Part shown: positions 52,835-63,191 of the stretch, piece by piece
How positions within the stretch are numbered: the stretch's first letter is position 1
Layout of the letters: each line of letters opens with the position of its first letter
Source: Polaromonas vacuolata
Lineage (GTDB): Bacteria; Pseudomonadota; Gammaproteobacteria; Burkholderiales; Burkholderiaceae_C
Direction of reading: 5' to 3'
DNA: 64,000 nt
NCBI RefSeq assembly: GCF_012584515.1
Contig: NZ_CP051461.1
Coordinates: 2,785,501 to 2,849,500, forward strand
Notes under the pieces: generated by a model
The model's database searches: none
What the model was told of the DNA's origin: nothing
What the model saw: only the letters and a program-made list of their open reading frames with translations
Made by a program: the position numbers and the translations under genes

Positions 52835-54442
52835 TTAAATCCCCACAACCGCCCCATCAGTACGCGGCTCAGTGCCGCCGCACAGCACGCCGGAGGCATC
52901 GCGCCAAATGATTTGGCCGCGCCCAAAAGACATCCGATTCGATTGCCAATTCACCGCATGGCCGCGCGCCGCCAGACCTCTGAAAATATGCTCTGGTGTG
53001 GTGCTTTCAATCTGCACTTGCAGACCTTTTTCCCATTCCCAACGCGGCGCATCTAGCGCAGCTTGTGGGTTCAGGTGAAAGTCCACCGTGTTCATAATCA
53101 TTTGCAGATGGCCTTGCGGTTGCATAAAGCCGCCCATCACGCCGAACGGTCCAACTGGCATGCCGTTCTTGGTCAGAAAGCCCGGAATAATCGTGTGATA
53201 AGGTTTTTTACCCGGCGCTAAGCTGTTGGCGTGGTCTGGGTCAAGCGTGAAATTGTGACCCCGGTTATGCAGCGCTATGCCAGTGCCGGGCACCACCATG
53301 CCGCTGCCAAAACCCATGTAATTGCTTTGGATCATGGAGACCATATTGCCTTCATCATCGGCAGTGGTTAAAAACACCGTACCACCTTGAGGTGGTGTGC
53401 CGGGCAAGGGTTGGCTGGCGTTTTGGCCAATCATTTGACGCCGTTCGTGGGCATAGCCTTCCGACAGCAAGTCCTCGACTTTCACGCGCATATGACGCGG
53501 GTCAGCAATGTGTTTGAGACCATCGGCAAAAGCTAGCTTGATGGCTTCAATCTGGCGGTGATAGGTCAGCACGGAGTCGCGCTCAGAAAAGTCAAAACCC
53601 TTGAGTATGTTCAGACCAATTAAGGCGACCAAACCGTGGCCGCTGGGCGGGATTTCCCAGACGTCGTAGCCACGGTAATTCACGCTAATCGGGTCTACCC
53701 ACTCGACCGCATAGTCGGCTAAATCTTGGGCACTGAGGTGACCACCAGCGCCTTGCACGCAGGCGGCAATTTTCTCGGCCAGCGGGCCACGGTAAAAACT
53801 CTCGGCATGGCTTTCGGCAATAGAGGTCAAAGTGTCGGCATGACCGGGCAGGCGAATCATCTCGCCAGCGTTCGGTGCGCGCTGTGCGGCGAAAGTGTCA
53901 AACCAAGCTTTAAAGTGCGGCTCGGTTAAATTTTTTCTAAACACTTTTGTCGCTTGCTGCCATGCATAAGCGACCGATGGCGAGACCGGAAAACCGTTCG
54001 CCGCATAGTTAATCGCCGCACTCATGGAAGCGGTCAGCGGCAAATTACCAAAGCGCTTGGCCAACGCCGCCCAAGCTGCCGGCGTGCCCGGAACTGTGAC
54101 CGACAGTGGGCCGTATTTAGGCATTTCCTTGTGACCTAAGGCCGCCATGCTTTGCAAACTACTGGCCTGTGCAGCCGGGCCGCTGGCGTTAAGTCCATGC
54201 AGTTTTCCGCCGTGCCAGACCAGCGCAAAAGCATCACCGCCAATGCCGTTAGCAGACGGCTCAAGTACCGTCAAGGCAGCAGCAGTTGCAATCGCCGCAT
54301 CAATCGCATTACCCCCTGCTTGCAGCACTTGTATGCCGGCCTGCGCCGCTAGCGGCTGCGAGGTAGCGACCATGCCGCGGCTGGCGTAGACCACGTTGCG
54401 GCGCGATGCATAAGGAAAGTGTTGGGGATCAAACTCAAGCAT
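52835..54442 (-). CDS. Gamma-glutamyltransferase family protein (YwrD-like)
   Basis: 535-residue Ntn-hydrolase of the gamma-glutamyltransferase/cephalosporin acylase family. Autoprocessing/nucleophile Thr in GGTVFLTTADDEGNMVSMIQSNY; other blocks are ASRGMVATSQPLAAQAGIQVLQAGGNAIDAAIATAAALTVLEP (N-terminal family signature) and NRGHNFTLDPDHAN. No signal peptide, unlike periplasmic Ggt, so cytosolic, as in YwrD-type members. Last gene of the peptide ABC operon; may cleave imported gamma-glutamyl peptides such as glutathione (inference). Confidence 0.92.
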   Translation of the reverse strand: MLEFDPQHFPYASRRNVVYASRGMVATSQPLAAQAGIQVLQAGGNAIDAAIATAAALTVLEPSANGIGGDAFALVWHGGKLHGLNASGPAAQASSLQSMAALGHKEMPKYGPLSVTVPGTPAAWAALAKRFGNLPLTASMSAAINYAANGFPVSPSVAYAWQQATKVFRKNLTEPHFKAWFDTFAAQRAPNAGEMIRLPGHADTLTSIAESHAESFYRGPLAEKIAACVQGAGGHLSAQDLADYAVEWVDPISVNYRGYDVWEIPPSGHGLVALIGLNILKGFDFSERDSVLTYHRQIEAIKLAFADGLKHIADPRHMRVKVEDLLSEGYAHERRQMIGQNASQPLPGTPPQGGTVFLTTADDEGNMVSMIQSNYMGFGSGMVVPGTGIALHNRGHNFTLDPDHANSLAPGKKPYHTIIPGFLTKNGMPVGPFGVMGGFMQPQGHLQMIMNTVDFHLNPQAALDAPRWEWEKGLQVQIESTTPEHIFRGLAARGHAVNWQSNRMSFGRGQIIWRDASGVLCGGTEPRTDGAVVGI

Positions 54443-54467
54443 TCTTGTCTCTTTCTTTTAATTGAAA

Positions 54468-55355
54468 TTATTTGTGGCGCGGATCGAGCGCATCGCGCAG
54501 TCCATCGCCTAAAAGGTTAAAGGACAGCACCAACAAAAAGATGGACAGTCCCGGCCATAGCGCCATCCACGGCGCGTTGTCAACATAGTTTTTAGCCGTG
54601 TTGAGCATACTGCCCCAGCTAGGCGCAGGCGGTTGCTGACCCAGACCGAGAAAAGACAAGCTGGCCTCGGCAATCACCGCCGCGGCAATCGCCAACGTGG
54701 CTTGCACAATCAGTGGCGGCAAGATATTCGGCAGTATGTGGCGAATCGCAATACGCCAATGCGGGTTACCAATGGCGCGTGCAGCTTCGACAAAATCTTC
54801 AACCTTGACCGACAACACTTGACCCCGGGTTAAGCGAATAAAAACCGGCGTAGCAGACACTCCGATAGCAATCATGGCGTTGGTCAAACTGGGGCCAAGA
54901 AAAGCAGCTAATGCGATGGCCAAAATTAAAAACGGCACAGCCAGCATGGCATCAGTAAAGCGCGAGATCACGCCATCAACCCAGCCGCCTAGATAACCCG
55001 CCAAAAGACCAATCGGCACACCCAAGCACATGGCGATGCTGACTGATACTAGGCCGGCTAAAAGCGAAGCACGCGCGCCCCAAATCACACGCGAGAACAC
55101 ATCGCGGCCGATCTCGTCAGTGCCAAACAGATATGCCGCGCTAGGCGCTTTACGCACCGCGCTCCAACTGGTTTGCAAGGGATCTTGCGGCGCTATCCAA
55201 GGCGCGAACAAGGCCAGCAAAACAAACATCAACACAATGATTAAACCCAGTATGGCACCACGACGGCGCAGTAAGCGCAGCAAAGCACGCTTAGCGGGCG
55301 ACAGCTCTCGCGGTGTGAACGCAGGCTTGGCCACGGATAAATTAACGGCACTCAT
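54468..55355 (-). CDS. Peptide ABC transporter permease, DppC/GsiD type
   Basis: 295-residue permease with six hydrophobic spans; family loop GTDEIGRDVFSRVIWGARASLLAG and EAA loop (DFVEAARAIGNPHWRIAIRHILPNILPPLIVQ). Second permease of this operon, 3 bases after the DppB-type gene. Confidence 0.93.
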   Translation of the reverse strand: MSAVNLSVAKPAFTPRELSPAKRALLRLLRRRGAILGLIIVLMFVLLALFAPWIAPQDPLQTSWSAVRKAPSAAYLFGTDEIGRDVFSRVIWGARASLLAGLVSVSIAMCLGVPIGLLAGYLGGWVDGVISRFTDAMLAVPFLILAIALAAFLGPSLTNAMIAIGVSATPVFIRLTRGQVLSVKVEDFVEAARAIGNPHWRIAIRHILPNILPPLIVQATLAIAAAVIAEASLSFLGLGQQPPAPSWGSMLNTAKNYVDNAPWMALWPGLSIFLLVLSFNLLGDGLRDALDPRHK

Positions 55356-55358
55356 GGC

Positions 55359-56300
55359 TTAACCCCGAAGACGTGGATTGACATAAAAATAAGCTAAGTC
55401 GGCGAGCAAGTTCAGCAGTATGTAAACGCTAGAAGTAAATAGCACCACGCCCTGCACCACTGCGTAATCGCGATTAAAAACCGCATCCACAATCAGCTTG
55501 CCAAAACCCGGAATAGAAAATACCTGTTCAGTCAACACGGCGCCAGACAGCAGCGTGCCAAACTCCAGTGCACCCAGCGTGATGATGGGTGTGAGCGCAT
55601 TGCGCAGTGCGTGTTTCACCACCACTCGGCCCTCACTCAAACCTTTGGCGCGCGCGGTTCTAACGTAGTCGGCGCTCAACACTTGCAACATGGCGCTACG
55701 GGTATGGCGCATCAGCACGGCGGCAATCGCATTGCCGAGCACAAAGGCCGGCATGATCATGGCCGCTAGGTTGGCTTTGAGGTCTTCAAACGGGCTGACG
55801 TAACCCGACGCAGGCAACCACCCGAGCGAGACAGAGAACAGCAAAATCATCAAAATACCGAGCCAAAAGTTGGGCGTTGAAAGCCCCCACAGCGCCAGCG
55901 CATTGGCCAAATAATCCCAAGCAGAATCTTTCGCCACAGCCGAGACAATGCCGGCTGGAATACCAATTAACACCGCAATCAACATAGACAGCGCAGCGAG
56001 TTGCAAGGTGACGGGAAGCTTCTCCTTGATTAAATCCAGCACCGGTTTTTGTATCCGCAGCGACTCACCCAAATCGCCCTTGAATACGCCGCCAATCCAA
56101 TAGGCATAACGCACCGGCAAAGGTTCATCCAAGTGCATTTTTTTCTGCAAATAGGCAATCACCGTTGGGTCCTGGTCTTCACCGGCCAGCATGATGGCTG
56201 GGTTGCCCGGCAGCAATTGCTGCAAGCCAAAAATGATGATGGTGACCAAAAACACCGTCGGTATCAGCGCTGATAAGCGCCTTAGAAAATAACTGAGCAT
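55359..56300 (-). CDS. Peptide ABC transporter permease, DppB/GsiC type
   Basis: 313-residue permease: FLRRLSALIPTVFLVTIIIFGLQQLLPGNPA, KMHLDEPLPVRYAYWIGGVFKGDLGES, EAA loop (DYVRTARAKGLSEGRVVVKHALRNALTPIITL). Follows the binding-protein gene by 23 bases. Confidence 0.93.
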   Translation of the reverse strand: MLSYFLRRLSALIPTVFLVTIIIFGLQQLLPGNPAIMLAGEDQDPTVIAYLQKKMHLDEPLPVRYAYWIGGVFKGDLGESLRIQKPVLDLIKEKLPVTLQLAALSMLIAVLIGIPAGIVSAVAKDSAWDYLANALALWGLSTPNFWLGILMILLFSVSLGWLPASGYVSPFEDLKANLAAMIMPAFVLGNAIAAVLMRHTRSAMLQVLSADYVRTARAKGLSEGRVVVKHALRNALTPIITLGALEFGTLLSGAVLTEQVFSIPGFGKLIVDAVFNRDYAVVQGVVLFTSSVYILLNLLADLAYFYVNPRLRG

Positions 56301-56323
56301 GGCGTAGGCCTAGAAAATTGAGT

Positions 56324-57868
56324 TTATTTAAAAGCCAGTCCCTGCACGCGCATCAGGCCGTCAGGAATAGCACGCACACCGGTCAACTTATTGTTGTAAG
56401 CCCAAAGCCAATTGCGGTGATAAAGATAAATCACTGGCCGGTCTTTGTTGGTTTGAATGGCTATTTTCTCGAACAGCTTGGCGCGCTCAGCCGGCTCCCG
56501 CACAGAGCGCGATTGGCTTAGCAACGCATCAATTTCTGGTTTGCAATAACCCGAATAATTAAGCGGCTGGTTGCAGCCGTAAAAACTAAACAAGTTGCCG
56601 TCCGGATCAACCCGGCCGCTCCAAGCGAGCATGTAAACATCGAACTGGCCCTTGTCAGCCAAGTTAAGCGAGGTGGCAAATTCTGTCGATTGAATCTTCA
56701 CATCAAAGCCGGCTTCCTTGGCCATGGCCTGCACCACTTGGGCAACACGCTGGCCGTCAGAAGTAGTCGGCGTCATCAGATTCACCACCGGATTAACCAC
56801 ACCGGCTTCCTTGAGCAAAGCCTTGGCGCGGGCGATATTGCGTTTTGGAATTGGTACGCTCTTGGCATAAAAACTATTGTTGGGTGCCAGCCACTGGTTG
56901 CCGGGTGAGGCTTCGCCGTCCATCGCCACTTGGGTGATGCCGGCCCGATCCAGCGAGAGCTCAAAAGCTTCGCGCACGCGCGGGTCGCGGCCCATGGCGT
57001 TCTTCTTGGCTTCTTCGCTTTTGCCAGTGTTAATCGTCAACCCTTGGTAGCCTAGTTCAGTGATGCGGGCGACGGACAGGCGTTTGTCGTTTTTGATTTG
57101 TGGAATGTCTGACGGCGCGACGCGTTCGATCAAATCTAACTGGCCAGCGCGTAAATTCGCCAAACGCACAGTGGAGTCAACCACGGGTTGAAAAATTATT
57201 TTGTCAAAGTGAATCGCACTTTTATTCCAGTAATTAGGAAAGCGGTCCAGCACAATCTTGTCTTGCGCTACACGCTCATTAAATTTAAACGGGCCAGAGC
57301 AAACCGGCTTGGTGCCAAAGCTGCCAGGGTTTTCTTTGGCGGCTTTGGGCGACACCATCATGCCAGCCCTGTCGGCCAACACGGACAGCAGTGGTGCGAA
57401 CGGCTGCGACATATTCAAACGCACGGTTAAATCATCGAGCACATCGACGCTGCTAACCGGCAGCAACTCGCCGCGGCGGTTGGAGCCGGGCAGGGTTTTA
57501 TGCCGTTCGATATTGAACTTCACCGCTGCTGCATCGAATTTTTCACCGTCATGAAAAGTCACGCCGGGGCGTAGTTTCATGATCAGGATTTTGTTGTCTG
57601 GCGACCAAACCCAAGACAGCGCTAACTGCGGCACTATGCCGAGTTTTTCATCAATATCAACCAGCTTGTCGCACAGCGAAGCAAACACAATACGGCCAAC
57701 AAAAGTACGCGCCATGCTGGGGTCAAGCACATCCGGATCTTCCGCCAAACCGATGCGTAAAGTCTGTGATTGAACACCAAAAGCCAGCGTGCTCAGAGCA
57801 ATCGCAAGAGCGGCGGGTAGGTGACGTTTAAAAGCGGATTTGGCGGATGGCAGTTTGGTATTTTTCAT
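56324..57868 (-). CDS. Peptide ABC transporter substrate-binding protein (GsiB/DppA family)
   Basis: 514-residue periplasmic binding protein of family 5. Signal peptide to VQSQ, then LRIGLAEDPDVLDPSMARTFVGRIVFASLCDKLVDID, LRPGVTFHDGEKFDAAAVKFNIERHKT and GPFKFNER. The pattern is close to glutathione-type GsiB proteins, which fits the gamma-glutamyltransferase at the operon end, but the ligand cannot be read from sequence. Confidence 0.92.
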   Translation of the reverse strand: MKNTKLPSAKSAFKRHLPAALAIALSTLAFGVQSQTLRIGLAEDPDVLDPSMARTFVGRIVFASLCDKLVDIDEKLGIVPQLALSWVWSPDNKILIMKLRPGVTFHDGEKFDAAAVKFNIERHKTLPGSNRRGELLPVSSVDVLDDLTVRLNMSQPFAPLLSVLADRAGMMVSPKAAKENPGSFGTKPVCSGPFKFNERVAQDKIVLDRFPNYWNKSAIHFDKIIFQPVVDSTVRLANLRAGQLDLIERVAPSDIPQIKNDKRLSVARITELGYQGLTINTGKSEEAKKNAMGRDPRVREAFELSLDRAGITQVAMDGEASPGNQWLAPNNSFYAKSVPIPKRNIARAKALLKEAGVVNPVVNLMTPTTSDGQRVAQVVQAMAKEAGFDVKIQSTEFATSLNLADKGQFDVYMLAWSGRVDPDGNLFSFYGCNQPLNYSGYCKPEIDALLSQSRSVREPAERAKLFEKIAIQTNKDRPVIYLYHRNWLWAYNNKLTGVRAIPDGLMRVQGLAFK

Positions 57869-57943
57869 GCTGTCTCAAAGTTAGGTTACAGAAGAATTAA
57901 ACAAAAAAATGAAGAAGAATTGGCGTTTGAAAAAAGATGAAAA

Positions 57944-59047
57944 TCAAATCGCTGCGGGCAATACTTGTTTGGCAGCGCTGTTAGAAAAAGCCGCTTGCAA
58001 AATTTGCAAACGCCGATTCGGGGTGGGAATATGCATTTCAGCAGGCGGTGCACTGGCTGCAATCTCGCGCCAAAAATGGCACGCGACGCTGTGACCGCCG
58101 TCAGATAAAAGCTCTGGCACTTCTTCGGCACAGCGCGCTTTGGCGTGCGGGCAACGCGTGTGAAAGCGGCAGCCGCTAGGCGGCGAAACCGGATTCGGCA
58201 CATCGCCCTGCAGTAGCACACGCTGGCGCACCAAGCCGGGCTCTGGCAGCGGTATCGCACTGAGCAAGGCTTGGGTGTAGGGGTGACGCGGCTGATCAAA
58301 CAAACTTTTCTTATCCGCGTATTCCACCATCTGGCCGAGATACATCACCGCCACATGCGAAGCAATGTGTTTGACCACCGCCAAGTCGTGGGCGATAAAC
58401 ACATAGGCCAGCCCGAGTTGTTTTTGCAGGTCTTGCATCAGGTTCACGACCTGAGCTTGTATCGACACGTCGAGTGCCGACACTGGCTCATCACACACAA
58501 TCAAACGCGGCTCAACCGCTAGCGCTCTGGCAATCCCTATACGCTGACGCTGACCGCCCGAAAACTCATGCGGATAGCGCTGCAAATACTGCGCGGGCAG
58601 GCCGACCAAATCGAGTAATTCAATCGCCCGCGCTTTTTGCCGACCACGCGCTAAGCCGTGTAATTGCAAAGGCTCGATCAGCGTTTGCTCTACCGTCATG
58701 CGCGGATTGAGTGACGAATAAGGGTCTTGAAAAATCATCTGCAACTCACGCCGGCGCTCACGCATGGCCGCGGGTTTTAACGTCATCAAGTCTTGGCCCT
58801 CAAACCAAACTTTGCCGGAAGTAGGCTCTAGCAAGCGCAGCACCAAACGGCCAGCGGTCGATTTTCCGCAACCCGATTCGCCGACCAAGGCCATAGTCTG
58901 GCCAGCACGCAACTCAAAACTCAAACCATCGACCGCATGCACCACGGCTTTATCACGGCTAAAAAGGCTTTTTTGAACCGGGAAATGTTTGACTAATTTT
59001 TCCACTCGCAGCAAAGGCGTGCTGCTATTTTTCTTCGCGTCGTTCAT
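57944..59047 (-). CDS. Peptide ABC transporter ATP-binding protein, DppF type
   Basis: 367-residue ATPase: Walker [10 protein letters not shown], signature [15 protein letters not shown], Walker [15 protein letters not shown]-terminal [15 protein letters not shown] tail. Overlaps the DppD-type gene by 4 bases. Last 40 residues extend beyond the usual end. Confidence 0.93.
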   Translation of the reverse strand: MNDAKKNSSTPLLRVEKLVKHFPVQKSLFSRDKAVVHAVDGLSFELRAGQTMALVGESGCGKSTAGRLVLRLLEPTSGKVWFEGQDLMTLKPAAMRERRRELQMIFQDPYSSLNPRMTVEQTLIEPLQLHGLARGRQKARAIELLDLVGLPAQYLQRYPHEFSGGQRQRIGIARALAVEPRLIVCDEPVSALDVSIQAQVVNLMQDLQKQLGLAYVFIAHDLAVVKHIASHVAVMYLGQMVEYADKKSLFDQPRHPYTQALLSAIPLPEPGLVRQRVLLQGDVPNPVSPPSGCRFHTRCPHAKARCAEEVPELLSDGGHSVACHFWREIAASAPPAEMHIPTPNRRLQILQAAFSNSAAKQVLPAAI

Positions 59048-60036
59048 GCAACTGTCTCGCTAGAAAAATCAAGAGGCGCCATCCAGCAAGCCGCTTGGTG
59101 ACCATCGCCCAAGTCGGTTAGCGGGGGTGGCTCGGCATGGCATTTATCTTGTGCGAACGGGCAGCGCGGCGCAAACCGGCAGCCTTGTAAACCACTCATG
59201 GGCGTGGGTACTTGGCCTTCGATGGCCGCAAGCCGGTCTTGTTCTAAATGCAGTTTAGGAATCGATCCCAGCAAGCCAATGGTGTAGGGGTGCTGGGGAT
59301 TTTCAAACAAATCTTTAACACTGGCGCGCTCGACAATCCGGCCGCTATACATCACCAGCACATCGTCAGCCAGCTCAGCGATCACGCCTAAGTCGTGCGT
59401 GATCAGCATGATGGCGGTGCCGGTTTCTTCACGCAGGCTGCGCATTAATTCCAGCACTTGGGCTTGGATAGTCACATCCAATGCGGTGGTCGGCTCGTCG
59501 GCAATCAACAGGGCTGGCTCGCAGCACAAAGCCATGGCAATCATGACGCGCTGGCGCATGCCGCCTGAGAGTTTGTGCGGATACTCGTCTATGCGCCGCT
59601 CTGGTGCGGGTATACGCACACGGCGCAGCATTTCTATCGCGTGGTCTCTGGCTTGGGCTGGATTTAAATCGCGGTGGCAACGAATCGCCTCTGTCAATTG
59701 ATCGCCAATCGTGAAGGCCGGATTCAATGAGGTCATGGGCTCTTGAAAAATCATTGCAATACGGTTGCCGCGCAAAGCCCGCATCTCAGGCGCAGACAAC
59801 TGCGTCAGATCAGCGCCATCAAAAACAATACTGCCGCTGGCAATACGGCCTTGGCCTTTGGGCAGCAAGCCCATGATGGACAGCGAGGTGACGCTTTTAC
59901 CGCAACCGGACTCACCCACAATGCCCAGTGTGCGGCCGGCTTGAACGGAAAAACTAACGCGATCAACAGCGGTGAATTCACCGCCTTCAACTTTGAAACA
60001 CGTGCTTAGGTTTTTTACTTCTAACAATGCGCTCAT
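59044..60036 (-). CDS. Peptide ABC transporter ATP-binding protein, DppD type
   Basis: 330-residue ATPase: Walker [10 protein letters not shown], signature [15 protein letters not shown], Walker [14 protein letters not shown]-terminal [15 protein letters not shown] tail. Overlaps the DUF1028 stop by 4 bases, so translation is coupled. Confidence 0.93.
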   Translation of the reverse strand: MSALLEVKNLSTCFKVEGGEFTAVDRVSFSVQAGRTLGIVGESGCGKSVTSLSIMGLLPKGQGRIASGSIVFDGADLTQLSAPEMRALRGNRIAMIFQEPMTSLNPAFTIGDQLTEAIRCHRDLNPAQARDHAIEMLRRVRIPAPERRIDEYPHKLSGGMRQRVMIAMALCCEPALLIADEPTTALDVTIQAQVLELMRSLREETGTAIMLITHDLGVIAELADDVLVMYSGRIVERASVKDLFENPQHPYTIGLLGSIPKLHLEQDRLAAIEGQVPTPMSGLQGCRFAPRCPFAQDKCHAEPPPLTDLGDGHQAACWMAPLDFSSETVA

Positions 60037-60758
60037 GCTTGTGGCTCCGGGGATTTTTGGGCGGCGTGAAAGCGCGCTATGTGGGCATCAATTTCTGTAC
60101 GATCGATGATGCCGCTGGGGTTTTCGCGCGTCGCGAGACATTGTGAAAAAGGCAAGTAACGCTCCAAACTCACGCGGTAAAGGCGGAGCAATTCATCCAG
60201 TGGTTCTGTATGGTCGTCAATACGAATGTCTAGCGCGGGATAGTCTTGACCCGAGTAAATCAGTAAGGCCGCAGCTTGCTTGCCGCGCTTATCGCCGCCA
60301 GCGGTTTGACCGGCTTGCATAGCCAGAATCAAACGCAAGGCAAATGGCAGCGCATTATTGTGTTTATAACTTTGGGCAGTCGCGGCAATCACTTCAGGCC
60401 CGGCGAGCATATTGCCAGCGACTGAAAAACCGTTATGCAAACTGTGACCGCACCAGTCCACGCACTCTGCACCGGTGTGGGCAGCGCCTCGGCCTAGCGC
60501 ATCGACAAGGTGAATTTGGCGCTGCGCAATGCCCGCGTCCAGCGCTAACAATGTGCGCAAAATTTCAGCCGGATCGCGTCCATCAGCCATAGCGGAAAGT
60601 GAAGGCGCGGCGAGCAAGGGATTGACCAGTGCTTGGGTGGCCAACGCGCCCACATGGCTTTGGCCAAATGGGCAAAGTGCACCGACTGCAAAAAAGCGAC
60701 TGGCAACGGCAACACCCAAATCTCCGTTGGTGTCGCGTGCAACTATGGACCAGGTCAT
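60033..60758 (-). CDS. DUF1028 (Ntn-hydrolase-like) protein
   Basis: 241-residue DUF1028 protein: TWSIVARDTNGDLGVAVASRFFAVGALCPF, GALATQALVNPL, and GHSLHNGFSVAGNML. The fold is Ntn-hydrolase-like and members are often next to peptide transporters and gamma-glutamyltransferases, as here. Activity unproved; an amidase or peptidase role is suggested. The C-terminus has an extra segment after the core domain. First gene of the seven-gene operon. Confidence 0.9.
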   Translation of the reverse strand: MTWSIVARDTNGDLGVAVASRFFAVGALCPFGQSHVGALATQALVNPLLAAPSLSAMADGRDPAEILRTLLALDAGIAQRQIHLVDALGRGAAHTGAECVDWCGHSLHNGFSVAGNMLAGPEVIAATAQSYKHNNALPFALRLILAMQAGQTAGGDKRGKQAAALLIYSGQDYPALDIRIDDHTEPLDELLRLYRVSLERYLPFSQCLATRENPSGIIDRTEIDAHIARFHAAQKSPEPQA

Positions 60759-60898
60759 GCCATCCTCTCATGCGCTATGAGAGTGGTAAATCCAGCACTC
60801 ATGCTAGGCTAAACCCTGATAGAAAAAGGCTGCGTCGCATCAGAGCATAGCCTGAAATACGCTTTAGAAAAGCCTCTGAATCATTAGGTGACAAAGTA

Positions 60899-60928
60899 TT
60901 TATATAAACCATGCCAGCACTTATGCAA
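60899..60928 (-). promoter_or_regulatory. Candidate sigma-70 promoter of the DUF1028 operon
   Basis: Minus-strand TTGCAT and TATAAA with an 18-base spacer, about 135 bases upstream of the DUF1028 ATG. No sigma-54 match was seen here, unlike the first peptide ABC operon. Confidence 0.4.
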
Positions 60929-60966
60929 GACTCAGGCCAAAGTGGCCGACGCAGAAAAAAACGTTT

Positions 60967-61926
60967 TTAGATTTTTTTCTGCAAGCCGCTAACCACGTCG
61001 GGATAGTTCAGTTTCAAGCGCAATTCTTTTTTAAGCCGGCTGTTGTCCATACGGCGCGATTCAGACATAAAGCTCAATTGCATTGCCGGTAACAAACGTT
61101 GCGCCTCTGTGCGCGTTAAGCGCGGCGGCGGCGCCAGGCCGTAGAGGGACGCGGCCAAGTCAAAGTAGTCGCCCATTTTGAGATCGGTGTCATCGCTGAC
61201 ATTGCTCACACGCTGCGGCCTGCCGCGCCATAGCGCGGCTAAACAGGCGCGCGCTAAATCGTTGGCGTGAATGTGGTTGGTATAAACATCGTCCTCGGCC
61301 AGCAGCACCGGCGTGCCCTTGCGAAGCCTAGCCTCAGGCGTGCCGCCCACTCGATCGAGCGCATAAATACCGGGTATGCGCAAAATATGAACCTTGCTGC
61401 CGGTGCCGCGCCCGAACAGACGTAATTGGTCTTCCGCATCGACACGGCGCCAAGCGCGGCCAGTCTGGGGCGCTAAGGTGCGGGTTTCATCGATGTGCTG
61501 GCCCTCGCAGTCGCCATACACGCCGCTGGTTGAGCCGTAGACCAAGCTTTGCGGCAGACTGCGCAGCCGCAGCGCGCGTAGCAAATCTAGCGTTCTGGGA
61601 TCGGTGCGGGCATAGGGGTCAAGATTCGGCGGCGGCGCTAAATGCAGCACTCTTGTAGCTAACGCTGAGAGCCGACGCAGCGTGCTTTTATCGTCTAAGT
61701 TACCGAGCAATGGCGTGATCTGCTGAGCGCGAAGCTCATCCAGCCGGGAGGCCGAAGAAGTCAGCGCCAGCACCCGAATCCGGGACGGTAGCAAACGCGC
61801 AGCGCGCATGCCGACGTCACCACAGCCAATGATTAAAACGCGTTGGCGGCGAAAGCGAGAAGGCAGTGCGCCTAAAGGGTTTGAGTTTGAGGGCAAAATT
61901 GGGGGATGCGCCGCTTTAGTGGCCAC
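60967..61926 (-). CDS. NAD(P)-binding epimerase/reductase-like protein (YeeZ type)
   Basis: 319-residue extended-SDR protein. Rossmann motif RVLIIGCGDVGMRAARLL, then VYGSTSGVYGDCEGQHIDE with a Ser/Tyr pair (YGSTSGVYG) but a modified catalytic region, and ILRIPGIYALDR. Similar to YeeZ-type proteins of unknown substrate. GTG start at 61926 is uncertain; the first 25 residues are poorly conserved in style and the true start may be downstream. Divergent from the ferredoxin-reductase gene with a very short spacer. Confidence 0.82.
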   Translation of the reverse strand: MATKAAHPPILPSNSNPLGALPSRFRRQRVLIIGCGDVGMRAARLLPSRIRVLALTSSASRLDELRAQQITPLLGNLDDKSTLRRLSALATRVLHLAPPPNLDPYARTDPRTLDLLRALRLRSLPQSLVYGSTSGVYGDCEGQHIDETRTLAPQTGRAWRRVDAEDQLRLFGRGTGSKVHILRIPGIYALDRVGGTPEARLRKGTPVLLAEDDVYTNHIHANDLARACLAALWRGRPQRVSNVSDDTDLKMGDYFDLAASLYGLAPPPRLTRTEAQRLLPAMQLSFMSESRRMDNSRLKKELRLKLNYPDVVSGLQKKI

Positions 61927-61959
61927 ATTAAAAAACCAGATGTCTTAAGGATAACCACT

Positions 61960-63000
61960 ATGAGTTTTAACATCACAGTATTGCCCAGCGGGCGATCTTT
62001 TACCGTCAACCCAGATGAAGCCCTGCTGGCAGCCGCCATCAGCCAAGGCATTGGCATGCCGTATGGCTGCAAAGACGGCGCTTGCGGGTCTTGCAAATGC
62101 AAGAAAATTTCTGGCACTGTCACGCTAGGGCCGCACCAAGCCAAAGCCCTCTCGCCGGAAGAAGAAGAAGCTGGATTTATCCTGACCTGTTGCGCAACCG
62201 CGCAAACCGACGTGGTGTTGGAGTCGCGCCAAGTCACCGACGAAAGCGCTTTTCCGATCAAAAAAATGCCGGTACGGGTTAACGCGTTAAACAAAGTTTC
62301 GCCCGATGTGATGGTGATGCGCCTGCAATTACCAGCCAGCGATGTGTTTAAGTACCACGCCGGTCAGTATGTTGAATTCTTGCTCAGAGACGGCGACAGA
62401 CGCGCTTACTCTATGGCCAACGCACCACACCAGCAAACCGATAACCCGGGTCTTGAATTGCATGTTCGCCATTCGCCAGGCGGTAAATTTACCGATCCGG
62501 TGTTTGCCACCATGAAAGAAAAAGACATCTTGCGTATTGAAGGGCCTTACGGCAGCTTTTACCTGCGCGAAGAAAGTGAAAAACCGATGGTGATGCTGGC
62601 CTCAGGCACCGGCTTTGCGCCCATTAAAGCCATGATTGAGCACATGCAGTTCAAGGGCATTACCCGCCCCACGGTGTTGTACTGGGGCGGTCGCCGTCCA
62701 CAAGACCTATACCTGCACGAATGGGTGTTAGCCAGAGTCGCAGAAATGCCAAACCTGAGCTATTTCCCCGTGGTGTCAGACGCGCTGCCTGAAGACGCAT
62801 GGACTGGCCGTACCGGCTTTGTTCACCAAGCGGTTTTGCAAGACATTAGCGACTTTTCGGGTCATCAGGTTTATGCCTGCGGCGCGCCCATAGTGGTGGA
62901 CTCAGCGCAAGCTGCCTACATTGCTGCAGGCTTGCCTGAAGACGAATTTTTCGCTGACTCTTTCATCACGGAAAAAGAAAAAGCTGCTGCGCTGACTTAA
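61960..63000 (+). CDS. Ferredoxin-NAD(P)H reductase with 2Fe-2S domain (CDP-6-deoxy-glucoseen reductase type)
   Basis: 346-residue three-domain electron-transfer protein. Plant-type 2Fe-2S domain at the N-terminus with Cys ligands in GCKDGACGSCKCKK and ILTCCATA; FAD domain with RAYSMANAP; NAD(P)H domain with LASGTGFAPIKAMIEH and C-terminal VYACGAPIVVDSAQ. Commonly annotated CDP-6-deoxy-delta-3,4-glucoseen reductase, but no deoxysugar genes are present, so it may reduce another oxygenase or di-iron enzyme. Start at ATG 61960 behind AAGGATAA; the frame is open 18 codons upstream without support. Confidence 0.92.
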   Translation: MSFNITVLPSGRSFTVNPDEALLAAAISQGIGMPYGCKDGACGSCKCKKISGTVTLGPHQAKALSPEEEEAGFILTCCATAQTDVVLESRQVTDESAFPIKKMPVRVNALNKVSPDVMVMRLQLPASDVFKYHAGQYVEFLLRDGDRRAYSMANAPHQQTDNPGLELHVRHSPGGKFTDPVFATMKEKDILRIEGPYGSFYLREESEKPMVMLASGTGFAPIKAMIEHMQFKGITRPTVLYWGGRRPQDLYLHEWVLARVAEMPNLSYFPVVSDALPEDAWTGRTGFVHQAVLQDISDFSGHQVYACGAPIVVDSAQAAYIAAGLPEDEFFADSFITEKEKAAALT

Positions 63001-63191
63001 CACGCGTTGGCTTAATCGGTGATGACGCTGCGCACTGAGCTTTGATCAATCAGCCATCCGCTTTTAGCGCGGCTAGCAATTAGCGCTTTTAAATTTGCTT
63101 TTTTTAACCGCTCTTTGTTGATTGTTCAGTGCAAAGCAGTGCAGCGCTTAATGCAACCCTCAGCATCAAGCTGGGGTGTGACAATCTTGGT

